Source of the DNA: Cristatella mucedo
Taxonomy: Eukaryota > Bryozoa > Phylactolaemata > Cristatellidae
Reading direction: 5' to 3'
DNA length: 64,000 nucleotides
Assembly (NCBI GenBank): GCA_009760855.2
Contig: WPIO01000096.1
Location: 214,501 to 278,500, forward strand
The notes under the pieces are model-generated. The model was not told the DNA's origin. It did not search any database and saw only the letters and a program-made list of their open reading frames with translations. Positions 58,691 through 64,000 of the stretch are shown here, one piece after another (position 1 is the stretch's first letter; the number at the start of each line of letters is the position of its first letter). Made by a program: the position numbers and the translations under genes.

Positions 58691-58829
58691 GAATTAATTC
58701 CCGATGTGGCCGGCTGCAGAGAAATGTGGGCGTCATTGCAAGACTGCACAGAAAATGTCAACCAAGACACGTTGCTGACGTCGTAAGGTAGGACTGAGTA
58801 GGAATATGCAGCTTGTGTGGCCATGCTAA
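58691..58829 (-). CDS. FAMeT-like domain, N-terminal exon, unit C (intact)
   Basis: 139-nt exon. Acceptor 'ttaactttgacag|TT', donor 'aattc|gtaagt', phase 1-2. Encodes 'MATQAAYSYSVLPYDVSNVS' then 'WLTFSVQSCNDAHISLQPAT' and 'SGIN'. The F-S-V-Q-S-C-N-D-A-H-I-S-L stretch is the N-terminal strand pair of Methyltransf_FA domains (F-x-V-x-A-x-x-D-A-H-I-x-L). Phase 1 at its start matches the phase-1 ends of PAN-type exons in unit A, consistent with one modular secreted protein. An upstream exon may end at 58,868 ('gacacag|gtaaac', phase 1); its start is not clear. Confidence 0.85.
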
Positions 58830-58899
58830 CTGTCAAAGTTAAAAAGAATCACTCGTTACGCGTTTACCTGTGTCCACGCCGTAAAATTTCATGGCAGAC

Positions 58900-59900
58900 A
58901 CGGCGCAATGAACTTGGCGTGGTAGACTTAGACTGCCGGGTCATGAGTACTACTCGCTAGAATCTCTGCGTTTTATGTTCATAATGCAGTGGCTAATGAG
59001 CTCACAAACTTCATGTTGTTCGGCAAGTGTAGGCATAGTAGTATACGAAGAGGAGGCAGTATAGCATTTCAATATACAAAGATTTTCAGCTCAAACGTCT
59101 CAAAGTATTGAAGGCTGAAAGAAAACAGTCCTTCATGCCATTTTAAAAAGCTATGATGATACGCTATTGATTGCTCATATGATATTGATTATTGGCTCGG
59201 CAAACAAGCAGATCTCTGATTAGCCTCGACGTTGTATGCAAGCAAATAACGTAGAGTATACTGAAGTTATGCCTTATCCCTCATCTAAAGATCTGAAGCA
59301 AGTAATTGCGATATTATTCGTGCAAGAAGTTTACCAGCAACATTCTTTCAGGTTGGTAAAAAAGAACAAGTGACGCAAAATAAATCTGAATATGTTTACG
59401 GAAGTCTGTTTTGCATTCAATCTTATTTCTTGGCTAAGTCAATGCCGGAAAGCTTCAACGGTAGCCTGGCTTAATTCTAGGTTTTTCAGCGTCTGTCACG
59501 TTTTGTCTGATGAGAAGGCTCTTTTTCAGTGACTATCGAAATCTGCCCGGTAACAGAATTAATACCACATACGAGCAAATGTTATTCTTAAGAATAGGCG
59601 TATTTTTATTCGCAAGCAAAACAGTAATCAGGTATTCTCACTCGGGGATATCAGAAGTTTGATGGATTAAAACGTTCGCCTCCCATTTAACTCATTAAAT
59701 GCTTAAAATGTAATCCCAATTAACTCTTTAAATGCCTTAAAATGCTGACTGTCGCATTATTTTCTCCAGGAGCTTAAAGTAAAGACCTGCGTTCAGTCGT
59801 GAAATTAAAACGCGCTACAAGAGTATTTAAAATTCGGCGGCAGGTTATTAGCACGTCAGGTATTCTGCCGATACATCTGACTATAGTAGTACCTTGTACC
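58900..59900. other. no gene seen
   Basis: Presumed intron or 5' region of unit C. No duplicated exon or repeat recognised. Confidence 0.45.
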
Positions 59901-59974
59901 GTGTACCTTGACCTCGGTCAATAAAGGCATTCAACTTAATCTCTAGGCCTAGGCAAGCACCTTAATCTTTTCCC

Positions 59975-60180
59975 CCTACTGATGCCATGCGCTGATAGCG
60001 TCTCTTGTCCATTACAGAGTTCTCTTCAGATAACCAAGGTTCTTTTGATAACTTTACGAATAATTATTTGTTCATGGTTTCTTTACATCGTATGTAAAGT
60101 GTCTCGAAAGAGATTCCATTCTTTGAGGTTGCTATTCAAATTTTTCGGTAATATCTATTATTATGATTGTTGCAATTTTG
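59975..60180 (+). mobile_element. heavily decayed LINE-B 3' end
   Basis: 'tcgtatgtaaagtgtctc', 'gaaagagattccattctt' and a short ATTATT tail keep the LINE-B order. Confidence 0.5.
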
Positions 60181-60479
60181 AACAGTAAATTTTCTAATAA
60201 AATTAAGTGTTATTTGAAACTGACATTACTTGTCAAACTTTATAGCTAGAAAAAATGTAAGGAACAGATTCATTAATGTCTCTGGCGTAAATGTATCCAA
60301 TGGAAAGGCTCATAAACTTCTGTAAGTACGCGGGCTGATAGGTTTATCTGATGTGACTTGCTTTTTGCTTGTATATTGCATTCATCAGCTATGATGCCAC
60401 AGCAGATGAGGAATTGCTAAATAGCCTTCACGCTCAACGGATACAACCTTAGAAAAGAACCACTGAAAGTTAGCTCGCA

Positions 60480-60712
60480 GTCTTTTACATTGAAGTTTTC
60501 ACTACGTTAATTAGGACTCTCTTCTCACTACCTCAACTACTCTCCCGACTCTGCCACGCATTCCATTTTCTCTTTGGAGCGTGAGATATAGTCTGTTGGC
60601 TGCCAAATTTGTTCCAAAGTTCACTTAGGCAGTGAGTGGGCTATACAAAACTCTTCTGCGTAACACTCACATAGTCGTTGTGGATTTGTGGAGTTACAGG
60701 CGGAGATACATT
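60480..60712 (+). mobile_element. LINE-A 3' tail
   Basis: 'tagtctgttggctgccaa', 'gggctatacaaaactctt', 'cgtaacactcacatagtc' and 'tggagttacaggcggaga' match the left edge (inverted) and 42.7 kb. Confidence 0.78.
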
Positions 60713-61203
60713 TCCAGGTAAACTTTTTAGCCATGAGCGTTTCATCCATCCAGCGTTTGTGAACGAGAACGAAATTTGTCTTTTAAAAATTATATACTTA
60801 CTAATTTCGCCTTATAGACTTAGTTGTCTTTCTTTTACGCTCAAATTCCTGTGTGGAAATTATTGCACTAAAATTTCTCCAGACAAAGGGGCATCAGTTC
60901 AACTTTAATAGTGGCTTTTTCATTAGCCAACAGCTCCGCTGCGATAGTGAATAGACTTGATTTAAGATTTTAAAGATAACTGAACTTGATATCTGAAATG
61001 AAAAATTATAAGGTCTGTGCATTATATCCAAAAGGGAAACTTGTTTGTGGATATTGCACCATAAAAAAGGCTTACTTGCGTTTGAAAAGTATCAGTAATC
61101 TGTAAGGTTGGCATTTATTAACCATTATTCACGTCGAAGCCAAGAAAAGAGCATTCAACCACTAGACGTTTTCTTTCACTTTGCACATAATCCTAGCCAA
61201 TAT

Positions 61204-61739
<536 letters not shown>

Positions 61740-61744
61740 TAAGT

Positions 61745-63170
61745 TGAAAGGTCACATTATGCTCAATATGCTAGGAATTTATTTAATGAATAGCCAGTGC
61801 CTATTATTGAGCATTCATTATGTTGAAAAGAGATACGAATTGCACCTACCGTGCTTGCTAAAGTGAAATATTGCACCTCAGTCTCCTACTGCAGTTTAAA
61901 ATGCACGCCAACTAATAAGCTAGCTTATGTCAATAACCAGCCAATCAGTCCGGTCCAGCCGATTTATGTTACAAGAATTGTGGCAATGGTTTATAGTAGC
62001 TGATATGCATTACCTGTACTGAAATTTAATAGGATCAAATTAGCATTAAGGATATGAATTAATAATTACCGTTAATAAAATGTGCAGCAAATTGTTTTAT
62101 ATTCTTTTATCTTAATACTGTGGCAGCCATTTCCCAAGTGGTTATACCGTAAATGCTTAGAAATTGCCATGATTCTCAACACACTTCACTATTGTGCGCC
62201 AATAAGTTATGCATTTGAACCTCACTTATTTTAAAAATATTTTGCAGATGCAGCTTACGTTTGAGGTTTTGAGTTGCTTGACAAGTCAATATTTTCCGAT
62301 TGAATTTATTTTTTAACATAATCGCTTTAGTTAACAATTCGGTAGTCAATCCCATTTAATCGTCCTTAAATGCGACACTGTTTAGTATTTGATATATTAC
62401 CTTTAGGATTGATCGCTAGACTACGTCGGGAGTTATGCTATTGCCGTAATGATAACTGAATAGCAATTATTAAGATCTTCAAATAAAAAGTATTGCCATT
62501 TATAGCAATAGTGGCATCAATATTATGGCATAATATTGTCGTCCTCGCATCAGTTCTGTTTAAATCAATAGCCCCTGTAGATAAATATACTCATGTATTC
62601 ATCAGAGAGATGCATCAAGCGTACTCATCAGAGAGATGCATCAAGACACAGCTTTCATGTGAAATCTGGCGAAAAATATTCTCCAAACATTGTACGTTTT
62701 ACAATTATTAGCGGTGAACTAATAAAATGTATACGTTATTCTAACAATAATGGTTTCTGTCGTATGGTGATATAAAGTTAAAGAGAGCCGCTAAGCAGGC
62801 CATCCCAAAAATTTGACACGACTTTAAGTAACCGATGTGCTATTGCTTTGTCTATGTAGTTACACTTCATAGCTTTAGATATTCCTCGTATCACTCGCTA
62901 TCATATATCAGGACCTTACTGCAGCCATAGACCTGGTAATCAACTCTTCTTCAAAATAAACTCTGCTACGTCCAAATGTGATCAATCCCTTTGAGGAAGA
63001 GTAATCGCCAGTACCACCGATAAATAAAATAGGCGTCTCTTCTTTGGCAGGACATCTAGGAGCTCCAACGCGGTGTTGTTCCATCATGTAAGCATGTACT
63101 CATACGCTCTCCTAGCTCATTCGCTATGCCGTAAAGAAATTACAATGACGTCAAGACTTCAGTTTACGCT
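61745..63170. other. no gene seen
   Basis: AT-rich. Contains one 25-bp-period direct repeat ('tcatcagagagatgcatcaa' at 62,600 and 62,625). Confidence 0.5.
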
Positions 63171-63179
63171 TAGAGAAAC

Positions 63180-63350
63180 GAGGATTTCAGCAGAGAGGAC
63201 GTCGGAGACTTCAAAGTGACAATAATTTAGTTTCGCTGATCGGACTCGATGCCAACTTTATCCGGTTTCCTTGTTAGCTAGCATCGCCTTTGGGAGACCG
63301 CAGACTAGCATACGAACGACCACAGGCTGGAGAGCCCACTGCGGATTAAG
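63180..63350 (-). repeat. duplicated segment shared with 31,290-31,500
   Basis: Unit-C copy of the segment found between the PAN and FAMeT exons in unit B. Supports a further PAN-type exon beyond the right edge of the window. Confidence 0.5.
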
Positions 63351-64000
63351 GGGATTGCTGAGAGGAGCGACACCATAACTAGTAAGCTGATTTAGCAGCC
63401 TCTTTTGTATAGTGGTAGAAGAGCATTTGGGGCTATCACCATCACCTGCAGTTGGCAATGCATGATCGCCCTCTGCAGCATTCAAATCTTCGACCCCGGT
63501 CATGATAAGCGAGCACTTTATCTCCGGGGCTATCAAGACCCATGTATGATGAGTTGGAGCCAATGGTTAACCCTGAATTTCCAAATACTGCCGCGAAAAC
63601 CATATTGGGTCTTTTGAACTTTTTTAACAGCTCTAGACCCACCAAACTTAAGTTTATTTTCTCCCTACTTTAGGCCGACACATGGCTAGCACTTAAATAT
63701 TAAGTTGGCCTTATCTTCTCTAAGTATTATGGATTCAGAGGCTATCTGATAGTAGATTTTAGTAGTCGTAGTTGCATGAGTGAAAAGTGAGTGTGATGAG
63801 GTGGTCAAGCATTCACCAAACACCACCATCAGCGAAAGAAGAAAAGACTATATGACCTTGGGTCACTCCAAAAACTCTATAACGCAAACACTACGGAAGA
63901 CTAGTTTTTCTGATGTACAGTATAGCTGTGAATTAAAAAAGTCATTTCAATTAATTTTTGGTCATTTTTGCATGTCTTCAATTTAAATGCTTTCTGATTT

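Overview
The window is a repeat-rich stretch of animal nuclear DNA. There is no bacterial-style gene packing. Coding sequence appears as short exons with GT-AG borders and matching intron phases, and most of the rest is non-LTR retrotransposons, tRNA-derived SINEs, decayed DNA transposons and long (AT)n, (GA)n and (GT)n microsatellites. The repeat spectrum (L2/CR1-like LINEs with (ATT)n tails, an R2-type endonuclease LINE relic, tRNA SINEs, hAT and Tigger remnants) fits an invertebrate, plausibly aquatic. I cannot name the species.

The only host gene I can assemble lies on the minus strand and is present as at least three diverged tandem units. Its parts, read right to left, are a possible signal-peptide exon (16,180-16,326), a Cys-containing PAN/apple-like exon (about 8,855-9,038), a second PAN-like exon (6,828-7,106; decayed copy 32,343-32,620), and a farnesoic-acid O-methyltransferase-like (FAMeT, Methyltransf_FA) domain split over three exons. 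The FAMeT exons are at 58,691-58,829, 56,928-57,047 and 54,306-54,495. Their paralogues at 27,415-27,553, 24,290-24,409 and 21,070-21,268 carry an in-frame stop. Introns and flanks of the units also align, so whole gene segments were duplicated. Unit A (left) keeps its 5' exons and its 3' half lies off the left edge. Unit B (middle) is a pseudogene. Unit C (right) keeps an intact FAMeT part and its 5' half lies off the right edge.

Mobile DNA by region: 1-2.9 kb, a degenerate LINE (LINE-A), minus strand; 4.6-6.6 kb and 14.5-22.2 kb, LINE-B 3' ends and SINEs; 22.8-23.8 kb, the 3' part of an R2/NeSL-type LINE; 28.4-29.5 kb, a large fold-back element; 33.0-37.8 kb, a mosaic of LINE-B pieces, a truncated hAT transposon and a LINE-B nested in LINE-B; 40.9-42.3 kb, a broken Tigger/pogo transposon; 45.9-49.3 kb, a nearly full-length LINE-B with three visible coding lesions; 49.6-53 kb, unassigned sequence; 53.9-63.5 kb, duplicated gene unit C with microsatellites. 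The SINE family ends in the same 3' tail as LINE-B, which suggests the LINE-B machinery mobilised it.
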